Positions 45,586 to 57,954 are shown, numbered from the stretch's first letter. The stretch is DNA of 64,000 nucleotides from Pleurodeles waltl (GCF_031143425.1 NC_090443.1:1059446423-1059510422); one strand, 5' to 3'. Notes: generated by a model not told the origin, from the sequence alone. Program-made: numbers and translations.

Positions 45586-46600
45586 TATATCTTTAAGAAA
45601 GAGTGTTTAGAGGTTCCTTAACTGTGGCTAAGGTGTTAGTTTGTAATCACTGTTGGCACAGTTTACCCACACTGTATGTCGTAACAATACCCCTGTGTTG
45701 ACCTGAGACAAAACTAGGGTCTGGATGACTAATTTTGAAACCCCCTGAAGAATTCACAAAACATGCCTGACACCCATTTGTGTCAATTGGCCATATTAAC
45801 CAATCACCGGTAATGGAAAGTGAAGAGTTATAGGTACCAGCCTGGACCTTTGCTTCTAGTTCTTCCTCTGTGACATTCAGGAAGGATTTCCAGTTGTTTT
45901 GGGTGCACTAATTTCCTTCAATTTTGCTAACCCCAGACAGGATGTCATTCAAAAATATAATTTGCACAGGAATAAGGCACACTCTAAATAAAGCTTCCCT
46001 AACCTGTATTTGCCAACCTTGTGTTCCCCATACTGTCATTACATCAATAGTGTTAATCCAGTATTCATAACCTCCAACTGCAAGATGGGAAACAAAGTAA
46101 TCTGAGTATATTAACTTTGTGTTTGTTAGCAAAATGTTCCTAATTTGTGAAATGGGTAATTTGAAGTAATATGATTCTGCATTTTTGGTGTCATGCCCAG
46201 AGAAATAAGTGAATTTATCAGAATAATGTTTTGGGATCCCCAGAGGTAGAGTTGAGCAGTGTTCCCACTGTGTATAATGGCCCCAGTTGTTATAGCAGAA
46301 CATGTCCCCATAATGCTTTGTGTTGCTGTACGAATCATCATTTTCAAATACCGTATAGTCTTTCATTTCAGTTAACATTGAAGCAACAGTTTTGACATCC
46401 CAATCATCAGATACAACACCAGGTGTAATTACATCAGTCATAGAAATTTTGAAGGCATATGGAGTTTGAATGACCTCGGTAGGCCTGTATATATCAAATA
46501 GAACTTTATCCCACACAATCCCACCAGAAATCGGTACAGCTGAAATGTTCACAAGGGACAAGTCTCTTCGGACCTTATCTGAGGAAAGATATGGACTTCA
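45586..46600 (-). pseudogene. env: Env surface subunit region
   Basis: An open frame of 217 codons (45908-46561) on the env strand, rich in Trp, Tyr and Asp, followed to the left by shorter frames up to the MITE. It sits just after a leader with a membrane segment, so it is read as the N-terminal part of the surface subunit. A stop just upstream (about 46565) separates it from the leader. Confidence 0.6.
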
Positions 46601-47160
46601 TCCATGGGCTCAACAGAGGAGCGTTCAGGAAGGTAATGATCATTTATGAGCAGGTAGAAAACAGTCACAAAACCAATCCATAGGAAACATGCAAATAATG
46701 TCAAGAATAACCATATATAGTTCCATGGTTGAAATAGTTATTTTTAAGCCATATATACAGCTTACATGTCTTTGAAACATTTTCAATCGTAGGAGTGGAT
46801 GAAGTTGAAGAAAAGTTATCAATGTCGATGAAGTAACCAGAAGCAGTCTCTGCAAACACAGGGGCTGGTGCATTACTGGTGGATACTTCCACTTCGCATG
46901 GAGGCTCATAGTAGACAATGTCGTCAGTTTGTGTTTGTGTTGTGTTGGAGTAGAAAAATAGCCAAGTCTTGGACAGGTGATGTTGTTGAAGTGGTAACAA
47001 GAATCAGCAAAAGATTATTATCCTCCCTCCCCATGGTCGAGGAGGTATTTGTAGCATTGTTAGACATGCTGGTGTAGTCAGAAGCATTTTTGTTCTTCTT
47101 GGAAGTGGTATGTCCTGTTGGGTAATGAGAGGGGACCGGGAACAACCCAAGGGACCTCTG
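46600..47160 (-). pseudogene. env: Env leader region with membrane segment
   Basis: Minus-strand frames here encode an Asn/Thr/Ser-rich N-terminus (MSNNATNTSSTM at about 47065) and a strongly hydrophobic stretch of about 20 residues (about 46660-46710, with WIGFVTVFYLL). A long leader that spans the membrane is typical of foamy virus Env and unusual elsewhere. Frame breaks make the exact start uncertain. Confidence 0.5.
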
Positions 47161-48930
47161 GGTTCACTGTGCAAGATCAGCCACATGATGAAGTTTGATG
47201 TTGTCAATCAAGAGGAATCTTTTTGATTTGGAGCCAGACAGCGGTGGTAAGATAACAGTTCTGGTACCTTATATTCCCAGGACTGGGACCGGTGCTCCAT
47301 ATGATGGACCAAATTCCTTCTTCACAGCAATCTTCTCACAAACCAGATCCTCAATTTTAGGAATCCAGCCTGTAGACGTTGTTGGCAAATCCCTTATTCC
47401 TAAAGTGGTGGATGATTTATTATCACAAAATTGCTGAAGCTCCTTTAAGCCAATGGGACATTTATGTCAAAAGGTGTAACTGCTGCCTCCAAACTAGGGC
47501 CATCAAGATCTGGGACATACATAGGTATCCCAAAGAGAACCTCATAAGGAGTGTGTCCCCCCAAAGACCGTCTTGGAAGATTATACAGTGGCTCTCTGGA
47601 CCCCATATAGGTGATGAATCCAACTGTGGTCTGAACCTAATACTCTACAGCTTAGATCTCAATTCCTCCTCTCCACAACCAAATTTCCCTCAGGATGGTA
47701 TGGTGAGGAATAATGGAGTTCAACACCCATTGTCCCCATGGCGTCCCTGAATGCCTTAGGGGCAAAGGCAGGGGCCTGGTCCGAGTGAAATACTGCATAT
47801 GTACTGATAAAGATCAGCAAGCCTTTGCTAACAGTTTGAGCGTCAGCCGATAGCAGTGGCCATACCCACAGAAATCTAGAACAAGAATCTACAGCGACTA
47901 AGCTGTATTTGTATGCACCATCACGTTGTAAGGGACAGCAATGGTCCAGGTACACAGATTGTTGTGGCCTATTAGACACTAAGGGCCAGATGTAGGTAGC
48001 ATTTTGGATGGTGCAAACTGCGAAAATCGCAGTTTGCGCCATGCAAAATGAGCATTGCGATGCTCGTTCCCATTTGGCGAGTCGGTACCGACTCGCAAAA
48101 TGGGAATGCGACTCGCAAATAGGAAAGGGTGACCCCTTCCTATTTGCGACTCGCACTGCAATGCTAAATTGCTTTGTCACAGCGAAATTGGTCGCAAAGC
48201 AATTTGTAGTTACCACCAGTGTCACACCTTGGACCCCTTCCCCTTTGTGAATGTTGCCAAATGGTTTAGTTATTTTTTGTGTATTGCAACTCGTTTTCCT
48301 TTATGGAAAACGGGCTGCAATACAAAAAAAAAATGCTTTATTTAAAAAGCAGTCACAGACATGGAGGTCTGCTGCCTCCAGCAGGCCACCATCCCTGTGA
48401 GTGCAGGGAATCGTTACGGGGTTGCAAAATGCGACCCACCTCATTAATATTAATGAGGTGAGTCTTTGCGACCCCATAGCGATTCGCAGCCGGTGTCTGA
48501 GACACCGTTCTGCATCCAAATTTGCGATTCGGAAATTGCGAGTTGCACCGACTCACAATTTCAGAATCGCAAATTCGGAAATTGATACATCTGGCCCTAA
48601 AAGAGATGTCGGTGGAGGGCGTTTGATGTTTCAGCACTTAATTTACTGGCAGATGTCACAGCGAAGGACATATTGCTTGCTCTGCTTATATAGACCTGAC
48701 CACCAGAAGCGTTTCTGTAAGAGTGTTACTGTGGCCACAATACCAGCATGTGCAGAAGCGACACCCTCATGTGCTGCTTTTATGAGATCTAATCTCTGGT
48801 CTTGGTTGGGGATCACTCGATCTCCAACCCTAGGAAGTGTTGCGTAGGCAACATTCTGTGCACTGATGTGGTAAGAGCATTTTTTAAAGTATTCTTTTGG
48901 GAGAGGCTTGCCTTTGGCCACAGCTTTCAC
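47161..48930 (-). pseudogene. pol: Retroviral integrase, split by a Harbinger MITE
   Basis: The N-terminal zinc-binding motif (His pair in HEGVASAHAG, Cys pair in CDIC) lies at 48643-48930. After the MITE at 47983-48597 the catalytic core shows all three acidic residues: Asp in VYLDHCCPL, Asp in FHSDQAPAF and Glu in VVERRN (47659-47980). Excising the MITE with one TAA gives a continuous frame. C-terminal sequence (47161-47658) is broken. Confidence 0.82.
47983..48597. mobile_element. Non-autonomous Harbinger MITE in integrase
   Basis: 615 bp with perfect ends GGGCCAGATGTA and TACATCTGGCCC and a perfect TAA duplication (47980-47982, 48598-48600). Ends and the GACTCGCAAAT-type subterminal motifs match the full Harbinger element at 24918-28476, so that family's transposase is the likely source of mobility. 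It contains inverted pairs such as gcgagtcggtaccgactcgc (48078-48097). Confidence 0.93.
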
Positions 48931-48942
48931 GGTAGTTAATAT

Positions 48943-49600
48943 TTAATTGTCCAATCTTGTCTGAGAACAAGTTACTGCAGCCACAGAAGCTGTAGCTACT
49001 GCAGATATGGCCGCTTCATCAACCAAATTATTGCGAATAACGTGTACTCCTACACGTTGGTGGCCCAATGTAGGGACTACATGGACACAGGGTAGCTTAT
49101 CCTTAAGGTCAGACATCCTCCACCACTTAGGTCTGTATTTTATAGTGTTCCCTTTGGAATCTTTGATCCCGTTCAACTTCCAATGATTAAGATAATCATT
49201 GTAGGACTGGAAGCAGTAGTATGAGTCACAGACAATCAGAATGAGTAGTCCTGGCTCTTTGTGTTCTAGCGCTAGTATAAGGGCTTTGAGTTCAGTCAGC
49301 TGAGCTGTGCAGTCCCCTGGGGTGTGCATGTAGGTATTGCGAGGGTAGAATATACCATCCTCCATCACTCCGCTCACGGCTGCTAAAGCGGCTGAGTATT
49401 GATGTTTGTTACCTACAGCTGGTTGTGCTGAACCATCAGTGTAAATGACAGTATGTTATCTGTCAAGGGGCAAAATGTCTAGAGGTGCTGGATAATCCTG
49501 TTCGTATTAGAGTAATTCTTGTGTTTGAAGTTTTGGATCAAAAAAGTAATCAACATCCGTGGCAGTCAGGGAGGTTAGTCACTGAATCCACGCGGATGTA
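48943..49600 (-). pseudogene. pol: Retroviral RNase H
   Basis: The minus strand shows YTDGSAQPAVG (about 49420-49455) with the first catalytic Asp, the helix QLTELKALILALEHK with Glu, and DSYYC with the next Asp. A stop lies a few codons before the first motif. The domain sits between RT and integrase, as in all retroviruses. Confidence 0.75.
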
Positions 49601-50780
49601 ATGCTTTAGCGTTAGGTATGCTTGCTTTGGTGACAGCTTCTAAGGCTGCCACCGGGGTAATGACAATAATGCATTTCCCTTGGGCAAGAGGCCTCTCCTT
49701 GATGACAGCCATCTGACCTGCTGTTAGATTTTTTTCTGTAGGAGCAAAACGTTGTTCTGCATTGGAATATAAATGTGATTTATAAGCTGTGGGCATTGTA
49801 TTGCCTTCATTAAAGGTGACATAAGTTAACCCAATGGCACCAGCAATTATTCTGATGACCGAATTTGTCTTGTTGTCACAGGTGTATAAGTGTTTTGTTT
49901 CTAGCATGTCCTGTTGTAGTCCTCTAAGGATGCGTGTGGGTTCTACTGTCCAGTGTCTGCTAGACAAATTAGGGCGTATTAAGTCATAAAGTGGCTTGAT
50001 ACGTTGTGCATAGTCAGGAATGTAAGTTGTACCAAAGTTAAAGAAACCAAGTAAAGACTGTAGTTTCTTGATTGTATTTAGTGGCTGGAGTTGAGCACAT
50101 TTTTCCAGAAAGTGCGGGCTAGGCTCTTGTCCTCGTTTGATAGCTCAGATCCCAGGAATAATAAACTGAGAAAGGCTATTGTAGTTTTCCCAATGTTACA
50201 TTTGTAACCAAGGGCTGAGAATTCTATAACGATCCGATCGACCATGGCAAGATGAATGCTGAGGTATTCATCGGTGAGATAAATGGCATCCACGTAAAAC
50301 AATGCCTCAGGAGCAATATCATGTAGTATTGATTTTACACGGACTGAGAACACTCCTGGGCTGTTCTACTAGCCTTGGGACAACGGACAAAAGAGTCTTT
50401 GTGAGCCAAATGAGAATGCACGTAAGTCCCGACTTTCGTGTGCTAAATTCTGGCAGAAGAAACCATTGGAGATGTCCAACGTTGTTTTGTATTTTTTACA
50501 CACTATGTTGTTTATTAGTGCGGTGCTATGTGAATTTTGTATAACATGTGCATGCATAACTGTTTAAATATCTGTAGTCTAAGACTATTCTGTATGAATG
50601 GTCTGGTATTGCAACAGGGAATAATGAGTTATTCATTGCAGAGACACAGGGCTCCATTACTTCCTGGTAGTCAAGCTGAGTGAGAATCTCCCTCACTGGA
50701 GATTTAGCTTTGTGTTAAACAGGATATTGGGGCTGAAGCTGGGGTGAAGACCTGATAGGTATTACATGGCAAGGTAAATC
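49575..50780 (-). pseudogene. pol: Retroviral reverse transcriptase
   Basis: Fragments of palm and connection are recognisable over 50078-50353 and 49575-49967. The catalytic box, YVDD in active enzymes, reads YVDA here (about 50300), so a metal-binding Asp is lost. Several stops separate the segments. The thumb and connection region continues into RNase H. Confidence 0.72.
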
Positions 50781-50811
50781 CTTGTCCCAACCTACATGAT
50801 TGCGGTATAGC

Positions 50812-51234
50812 TCAATTGACAGCGTGGGCTTGTTTTACTGCCTCTGGAACAAGATCAGAGAAAGAAGGCAAAATGACATCTTCCCCATCTGGGAGCTTAC
50901 GGACGTGCTCAAGTGGCCAGTCCCTCTCGGCCAGCAAGATATCACAACTAAGTTCATCCCAGAATATCACACCAATTGTGCGCTCTACATCTCCCTCAAT
51001 TTGGATATTTAAATCATAAACCCTGTTGTGTGGGAGGATGCGCCCATCCGCAGTCACAACTGCAATAAAATCGCTAGTTGCTGTCCCATCCATATGATCT
51101 TTCAGACTCTGGTGACATATTGTGACCTCTGCTGCGCTGTCTAACAATGCCACTAGCCATGTCTTGTTCTTCAGCAATGTTCTCAAGTGTACTAGCATTT
51201 TTATTTGACAGTGCTGCCACCTTTTTCTTTTCAA
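50812..51234 (-). pseudogene. pro: Retroviral protease
   Basis: An open frame of 140 codons contains LLDSAAEVTIC (about 51120-51150), the active-site DSA/DSG motif of retropepsins, and the later strand DILLAERDW. It follows the gag end region and precedes RT. Confidence 0.72.
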
Positions 51235-51689
51235 ACTGTGGCTTTTGTTGTGGGGACTGGTCTTTTTTGTCTGAAGACTGTGGGGAGTCTTTCTTCTGTT
51301 TCACGTATTCAGGACGTCGACCTGGACAGCCCTCTCTCACGCTACTTCTATCAGGTGTGTCCTGAAAGGAAGGAGAGGGATGTGAATCAATATATCTGTC
51401 AGGAGCTTTTATGTTTGCTCTATTTCTGAGAGTATATCTCCTGTTGGAGTTCTCCAGATGTGGGGAATCTGCTCTCTGATTTTATCCGTCTTTAAATTGT
51501 TTTTGTTTATCCCAGAGCTTTTTAAAACCCTCCTGTACTTGTTTAATACCTTACTTAGGGGTGGTACACTGTATTTCATGCTTTTTCTGCTTGGCTCCCA
51601 AACGATCCCGTCCTACACTGGTATAGGTATCAGAGATAATTTTCAGTAGCTCTTTCTCCCAGTCCAAATGTGGAATCCCTCTGACACAC
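51235..51689 (-). pseudogene. gag: Gag C-terminal region
   Basis: Minus-strand frames are basic and rich in Lys, Gln, Ser and Arg (around 51240-51340 and 51380-51480). I see no CCHC zinc knuckle, which foamy viruses also lack. Sequence is continuous in frame with 54642 once the solo LTR and one 5-bp repeat are ignored. Confidence 0.5.
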
Positions 51690-54641
51690 TGTAGGAGGCT
51701 GGCCTGGTTTGTAGTGGGTACCTTGGGTACTTATACCAGGTCCATTTATCCCTTATTAGTGAAGTAGCAGTGTTCTAGCAGCTTAGGCTGATAGAGGTAG
51801 CTATAGCAGAGCAGCTTAGGCTGAACTAGGAGACATGCAAAGCTCATGTAATACCACTTATAGTTACCCAGTACGTATACACAAGTAAAGACAATACTCA
51901 GTGTTACCATAAATAAAGGTATTTATTTGGGTGACAGAGTACCAAAATATCTTAGAGACAATGCTCCTTCTGGAGGTAAGTATTATACACAATATATGCA
52001 CTAGCCACCAAAATTAGACAAGGAAATAGTCATAGAACAATGCAAACAATAGGAAATGGGATAGAATGCAAAGGGAGAAAATGGGTCTAGGGGCAACACA
52101 AACCATATACTAACAGTGTGGAATGCGAAACACAATTTCCCCCCTAGACAGGTGTAGTGTGTGTAGAATTGCTGGGAGAGTAAGAATACAGTAAAGGTAG
52201 GTAAATTAGCCCACCCCAGAGTCCAGAAAAGCAGGACTGAAGTACTGCAAGTTTTCTTAGGACACACTACACCTTGTGATTGGGATTTTGCAGCAACCAA
52301 CCAAGTCTGCAAAGAACAACTGCTGGATTCCTGGACCTGAAGACCTGCAAAGGAAGGGGACCAAGTCCAGAAGTCAAAAGAAGTTCCAGGAAGGACAGGA
52401 GCCCCTGCCAACCTGGAACAGGGTGCAAAGAAGAGTCCCCGGTTTGTTGAAGACTGCAGATATGCACCCTAGGAAGATGCCAGTGGGTTCCTGCATGATG
52501 CAAAGGATGTCCCACGATGAAAGATTATTGCAGATGTGATTTCGTGTTGGAATTCGCCAACAAGCCTTGGCTATGACAAAAGTGCACTTTGCATCAAAAT
52601 GGCGCTGGATGGACCCAGGAGGGACCTGGCGGCTTCAACTCTGTGTGAGGAGGAAGAGGGGGCTCTCTGCACTTTAGAGAGCCCTCAGGATTCCAGCCAG
52701 CACCCCCGGAGGTCCCAGGACACGGGGACAAATGAGGTGCAAAACACAGTTGATGCAGCACAACAAAGGAAGGTCCCACACCTCCAGAAAATAACTGAGC
52801 AAGTTGAGCATCACAGGATGGAGTGCTGGCGACCTGGGCCAGGCTGTGCATGAAGGAATTTTGCAAATAGTGCACAGAGGCCTCAGGAGGTGAAGAAGAT
52901 GCAGTACACAAGGGTACCATTGTTGTCAGGGAAGGCAAGGTCTTACCTCCTCCATATTGCGTCAGCAAGACCTCAGGGCAGTCAATGCAGTTGATGTCCA
53001 CCCTTTGTGTCCTTAGGAGCACGCTCATCACTGTGAGAGGAGTCCAAGGGTAACGGTCGCCGTCTTGGAAGGTGCCTGCTTGGAGCAGGGGTGTGACTCC
53101 GTCACTCCACAGGAGATTTCTTCGGCCCTTCTGGTGCAGGATGAAGACAGGCAGTCCCCAGAGCATGCACACAGTGGAAACTGTTGCAGCTGCTGACTTG
53201 GAGCTGAGGTTGCAGAAAAAAGTATATCTTGGGGATACTTTGCTGCAGTTACAGCGTTTCTTGGAGCAGGCTGTGGTTGATCCGAGGTCAGAGGATGCTG
53301 AAGTTGTTGCAGAGCAGTCCTGAAGGAAACTTGCAAGCAGAATCTGAAGAGAACCCACAGGAGAGACCCTAAATAGTCCTGAGAGTGGAATTGGCTACCT
53401 TATCGGGTATGGACCTATCAGGAGGGGTCTCTGACGTCACCTGCCACTAGCCACTCAGAGGCCTCCAGAGTGCCCCCACACCTTGCAAAGCAAGATGGCT
53501 GAAGTCTGGGACACACTGGAGGAGCTCTGAGCACCACCCCTAGGGTGGTGATGGACAGGGGAGTGGTCACTCCCCTTTCCTTTGTCCAGTTTCGCGCCTG
53601 AGCAGGGGACAAGGGGTTCCTGAACTGGTGTAGACTGGTTTATGCAAGGACGGCACCATCTGTGCCCCTCAAAACATTTCCAGAGGCTGGGGGAGGCTAC
53701 TGCTCCCCAGACATCCATTTACAAAGGGAGAGGGTGTAACACCCTGCTGTCAGAGGAAATACTTTGTTCTGCCTTCCTGGGACTGGGCTTCCCAGACCCC
53801 AGGAAGTCAGAACCCAGTCTGTGAGGTGGCAACAGTTGTAGCTGCATTGCAAGCCTCAGAGAGCTGGTTTAGAAGTACTGGGGTCCATGGTGGAGCCCCC
53901 ACAATGCATGAAATTGGCCCCCCAATACCAGATTTTGAATGGGGGGACAATGCCATGATCTTAGACATGTTACATGGCGATATTCAGAGTTACCATTGTG
54001 AAGCTACATATAGGTATTGACCTATATGTAGTTCATGCGTGTAATGGTGTCCTCGCACTCACAAAGTCTGGGGAAATGGCCCTAAACTATGTGGGGGCAC
54101 CTTTGTTAGTGCAAGGGTACCCTCACACTTAGTAACTTTGCACCTAACCTTCAGCAAGTGAAGGTTAGATATATAGGTGACTTAAAAGTTTCTTAAGTGC
54201 AGTGAAAATGGCTGTAAAATAACATGTGCGTTATTTCACTCAGGCTGCAATGGCAGGTTTGTGCAAGGGTTTGTGGGAGCTCCCTATGGGTGGAAAAATA
54301 AATGCTGCAGCCCATGTGGATCTCCTGGAACCCCAATGCCCTGGGTACCTAGGTACCCTATACTAGGGACTTATACGGGGGGTCCATTGTGCCAATTGAA
54401 ATTGGTAAATGAAGTCACTAGCCTACAATGACAAATTTAAAAGCAGAGAGAGCATAGGCACTGAGGTTCTGGTTAGCAGAGCCTCAGTGACACAGTTAAG
54501 CACTATACAGACTCACACATTAGGCCATAAACTATGAGCACCGGGGTCCTGACCAGCAGGATCCCAGTGAGAAAGGCAAAAACATACTGACATACAGGTA
54601 AAATGGCGGTAACATGCCAAAGAAGATGGTACTTTGCTACA
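51690..54641 (-). mobile_element. Complete 3-kb solo LTR in retroviral gag
   Basis: 2952 bp, TGTAGGAGGC...TTTGCTACA, flanked by cacac (51685-51689) and cacgc (54642-54646), a 5-bp duplication with one change. The gag frame is continuous when it and one repeat are removed, which fixes its ends. It is similar throughout to 15935-18973. Confidence 0.9.
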
Positions 54642-55571
54642 CACGCTGGCGTATAGCCAGTGCTACTGCTTCCCCTTTAATGTTACTGAGTATGATTGAG
54701 GAGACTGCGTCAAAGTTACACATTCATTTCATCACCATATATAGGGCTGGAGCAGCCCCGTGCTCATTCTGAATTTGTTTTAACACTTCTGGTAAATTCG
54801 CAAGTGTCGGGGTAGCATGTGTGGTAGTATAAATTGCAGGGAAGACTGCACCCCATGTGGCGCAGTTATCCACCGAGGGAACCACCCGAAGGGCAAGCAC
54901 ATTGTGAGAATTCTATGTTTTTCCTGTGGTCCCGTTTGGGGAAACACAGCTTCCAGCTGATTTGTTTTCTGGGCTATACAGAACAGGATTTTCTCTCGTT
55001 CTATGGGCACTTTACCCATGATAGAATGCACTGTTTGGGGATTTATTCAAGTAGTAGCAAATTGGTATCCAGCAGGTGCTGGTGGTGCTGGACGAGCTGG
55101 TGTCGTGTTCAGAGTTCGCATTACGACCTGAATAAGCCGTGTATATAGTGTTACTATCTCAACATATAAATTGCGCAGATAAGTTGACTGCATATTTTGT
55201 ACACCTGGGTGAGGTGTGTATGTGGCAAACATAGGCCACGTTGTTCCATCATTACCTTAGGGACTGTTGTATTACGAGTGGTAGGCGCCATTAAACCAGT
55301 TCTGATTTTCTTGATAAGTAATCAATATTTCAAGATACTGGTATGCTTGGTACCGTTGAGATACGTTTGCAATTCTGTATATGTGGAATGTAAATGATCT
55401 TTGGTCTTCCTCAGGAAAGGTGACCCAAGAGTAAAATGTTTCTGTTTGGTAAGCTTCATTAGCTTCTACTATGAGTGTGACATCCCTGCCCTCATCTGTT
55501 AAGCCACACGCTACTAAGTGTAATGTTAGTGCTTGTCTAGCATTCTCAGGAATGTGTATGGCGTTAGCCAT
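54642..55571 (-). pseudogene. gag: Retroviral gag, N-terminal part
   Basis: The likely start is the ATG at 55569-55571, 233 bases after the LTR and primer site. Open segments at 55272-55571, 55047-55232 and 54780-55031 lie in order with frame breaks between them. The second has a Pro-rich piece (TTPARPAPPAPAG). No standard orthoretroviral capsid motif stands out, in keeping with a foamy-like Gag but not proof. Confidence 0.6.
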
Positions 55572-55786
55572 ACTGTGTAATAGGTAAAGAGATGGAACTC
55601 TTACTTGGGAGAAAAAGTCCTTTTAATTGTTTGAGCTTGAACAACCTACAGTCTAGTTAGGTGCTCCCTGTTCAGCTGAGGATGATCTTCTCCAAGACCA
55701 CAGACGACTCCGTATAATGGTACTTAGGGTACCTGTTGTATATGAGACAGTGATAGTCAGGGTATCCGTTAATTAGTGACTAAACA

Positions 55787-55804
55787 CCATTGTTGGTGGC
55801 GCCA
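55787..55804 (-). promoter_or_regulatory. Primer binding site
   Basis: Directly after the LTR end the minus strand reads TGGCGCCACCAACAATGG. The first seven bases match the 3' end complement of lysine tRNAs, the primer of foamy viruses; the rest does not match well, from decay or another tRNA. Confidence 0.55.
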
Positions 55805-56630
55805 TGTCGTAGTTTGACTCTTCCTCTAGGCAAGAATGCTGGTTTAAGGGTGACAGTACTTATGTTTCTAGGTGTCTATGCCAGTCCTGCAATAAGTCAT
55901 AACTGTTGTCCCAACACTCCCGGCTCACAAGCAGCACCTCACCAAAACCCCAAACAGTAAAAGGTGATTTGCGGCAGCCTTTACGCATAGACTCAAGAGT
56001 GCGACATCTCAGGGAGTGTCGTGGTTAAACGGAGATTACCTCTTTCTCACATCAACAACATGTCTCAGTCAAACACACAGGCAATGAAGGAAATGCAGTG
56101 AGTTTTCAATAGGTTTTATTAACAAAACTACATCTACGTTAAGTTGCATGGGCTGTAATGATTAGGATAATGAACAAGGAACAGAATGGTAAAGACAAGA
56201 GTCATGAATACAAAGACCCCCACCATCTTGCAATAACATAAAATGACATGAGATATGAAATATTTCCTAATATCCTAGCATGATAAACCTAACCCCTAAC
56301 CTAAACAGAGTTAGGTGTGTTAAACCTAATCTGCCAGTACCATGTCCATGAGAAGAGCCCCCCATCCCCTGTTACCTTGGAATGAGGTCTCTAGATCAGA
56401 CTCCTTAAGGACACGAAGACTGGGTCAGTGTCAAGGCGACATGTAGCATGGATAGGGTCAATGGCATCTGGTAGGAATGACTCTAACTATCTGTCTGTGT
56501 GAGGCGCATTTATACAGACCTGATCGGACCACTGACGTAGGATTGTTCCTAAACAATAGATAACAAGACATGCTTGGGGTGGCAATTACATAAACAATTC
56601 CCTCGAAAGCACAAATTGGGAAAGTACATA
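55805..56630 (-). repeat. Retroviral 5' LTR, truncated
   Basis: Starts TGTCGTAG on the plus strand and matches the 3' LTR, with about 393 additional bases (56204-56596). These include a TATA-like TGTATAAATG on the minus strand (about 56508-56520). AATAAA lies at 56115-56120. The outer part is cut off by the element beginning at 56631. Confidence 0.85.
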
Positions 56631-56959
56631 GGTGGTCATTACAACCCTGGCGGACGGTGTTAAAGGTGCGGTAATACCGCAAACAGGCCGGCGGACAAAA
56701 AAAGGGAATTATGACCCTGGCGGAAACCGCCAACAAAGACAGCCACTTTAAGACACCGCCCGCCACGGCGGTACAGACAAGCAGCGCAGCGGTTACCGCC
56801 AACAGACAGGCGGGAGACAATGTACCGCCCACACTATTACAACCCGCCAATCTGCCACCTTTTCCGGGGCGGATTCACTGTGGATAAAAACACGGCGGAA
56901 ACAGTTTCTGCAATGGGAAAATGCTCACCTTAGCACATCCCACGAGGAAGGAGGACACC

Positions 56960-57042
56960 ATGGAGCCGGAATTACAAATCCTACCTGCCCTTGATTTTCT
57001 GCTCCTTTACGACCAACAGCTATGTAGGCGCATAAGATACCG
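56960..57042 (+). pseudogene. Short 5' exon-like frame
   Basis: ATG at 56960 in a good context (caccATGG) opens 83 bases coding MEPELQILPALDFLLLYDQQ and ending at a strong donor, ACCG|GTGAGT. This looks like the first exon of the element's transposase, but no downstream exon is recognisable, so function is inference. Confidence 0.4.
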
Positions 57043-57509
57043 GTGAGTACTGCACCTACGACATGGGGGAGGCAAAAGTTAGGGGGACACCCACCAAACA
57101 CCCCCACCCCCACCCTCGCATTATACAACATACACACCAATGCAGACACAAAAATCACAGTAACAACCCACAATCCCCCCGGAAGAATGCAAAGACAATG
57201 CGAAATTCGGGCAAACATTGTAATGTGCCAATATACATGTCATACAAAAATATACAGATATATATCTCAAAATCACTCTTATTTACACATATAATCCGAG
57301 AAGTAGTGCAGATATGTACACAACAATGTCCGTGCACCAACAGTCCAAAAATGCATGGGCGAGGCCCACAATAGATACCTGACCAAAATCGAAGAGAACA
57401 CTGCCGGGGCATCAGATAGAAACACTACAGGCACCTCAGGGGGAAGGGAAGGGGGGGCACCTCAGCCAGATGAATGCGAAGCCAGATCCACAACGGGGCT
57501 CCATGCCCA

Positions 57510-57806
57510 TTGATGTATCCTGGGGAGTGCAAAGCCATAGTCTCTCAAGTCTCTACAGTGGGTGGGTTGCCCACTGTGCCATCCTGGGGAGTGCAAGGCC
57601 ACAGTCTCTCAAGTCTATACAGTGGGTGGGTTGCCCACTGTGCCATCCTGGGGAGTGCAAAGCCATAGTCTCTCAAGTCTCTACAGTGGGTGGGTTGTCC
57701 ACTGTGCCATCCTGGGGAGTGCAAAGAAACAGTCTCTCAAGTCTCTACAGTGGGTGGATTGCCCACTGCGCCATCCTGGGGAGTGCAAAGCCACAGTCTC
57801 TCAAGT
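57510..57806. repeat. 64-bp tandem array (5 units)
   Basis: The phrase tcctggggagtgcaaagcc recurs at 57518, 57582, 57646, 57710 and 57774, exactly 64 bp apart. Frames through it are repetitive artefacts. Confidence 0.93.
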
Positions 57807-57954
57807 AGATGCAGGTCTCCACTGGTTCTGGAGGGGGACTGGTGCCCAGACTGGATGAGTCTCCCCGTGAAAGTACCTGTCCTGTGACTGTCCCAGCTAC
57901 ACATGGGATAAGGATGCCTGATGTGGCGGTCCATTCATTCCTACACGGTGCATG

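Larger units (their letters stand above)
38495..56630 (-). mobile_element. Foamy-like endogenous retrovirus, nested and inactive
   Basis: From right to left: 5' LTR (55805-56630, cut by the next element), primer site, gag, protease, RT, RNase H, integrase, env, polypurine tract, 3' LTR (38495-39147). Gene order, a protease-RT-integrase pol, an env with a membrane-spanning leader, space for accessory frames between env and the 3' LTR, and a primer site beginning TGGCGCC together suggest the foamy virus branch. Foamy-like relics are known from salamanders. Many stops, an altered RT site and at least five insertions make it a fossil. Branch placement needs a tree. Confidence 0.8.
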
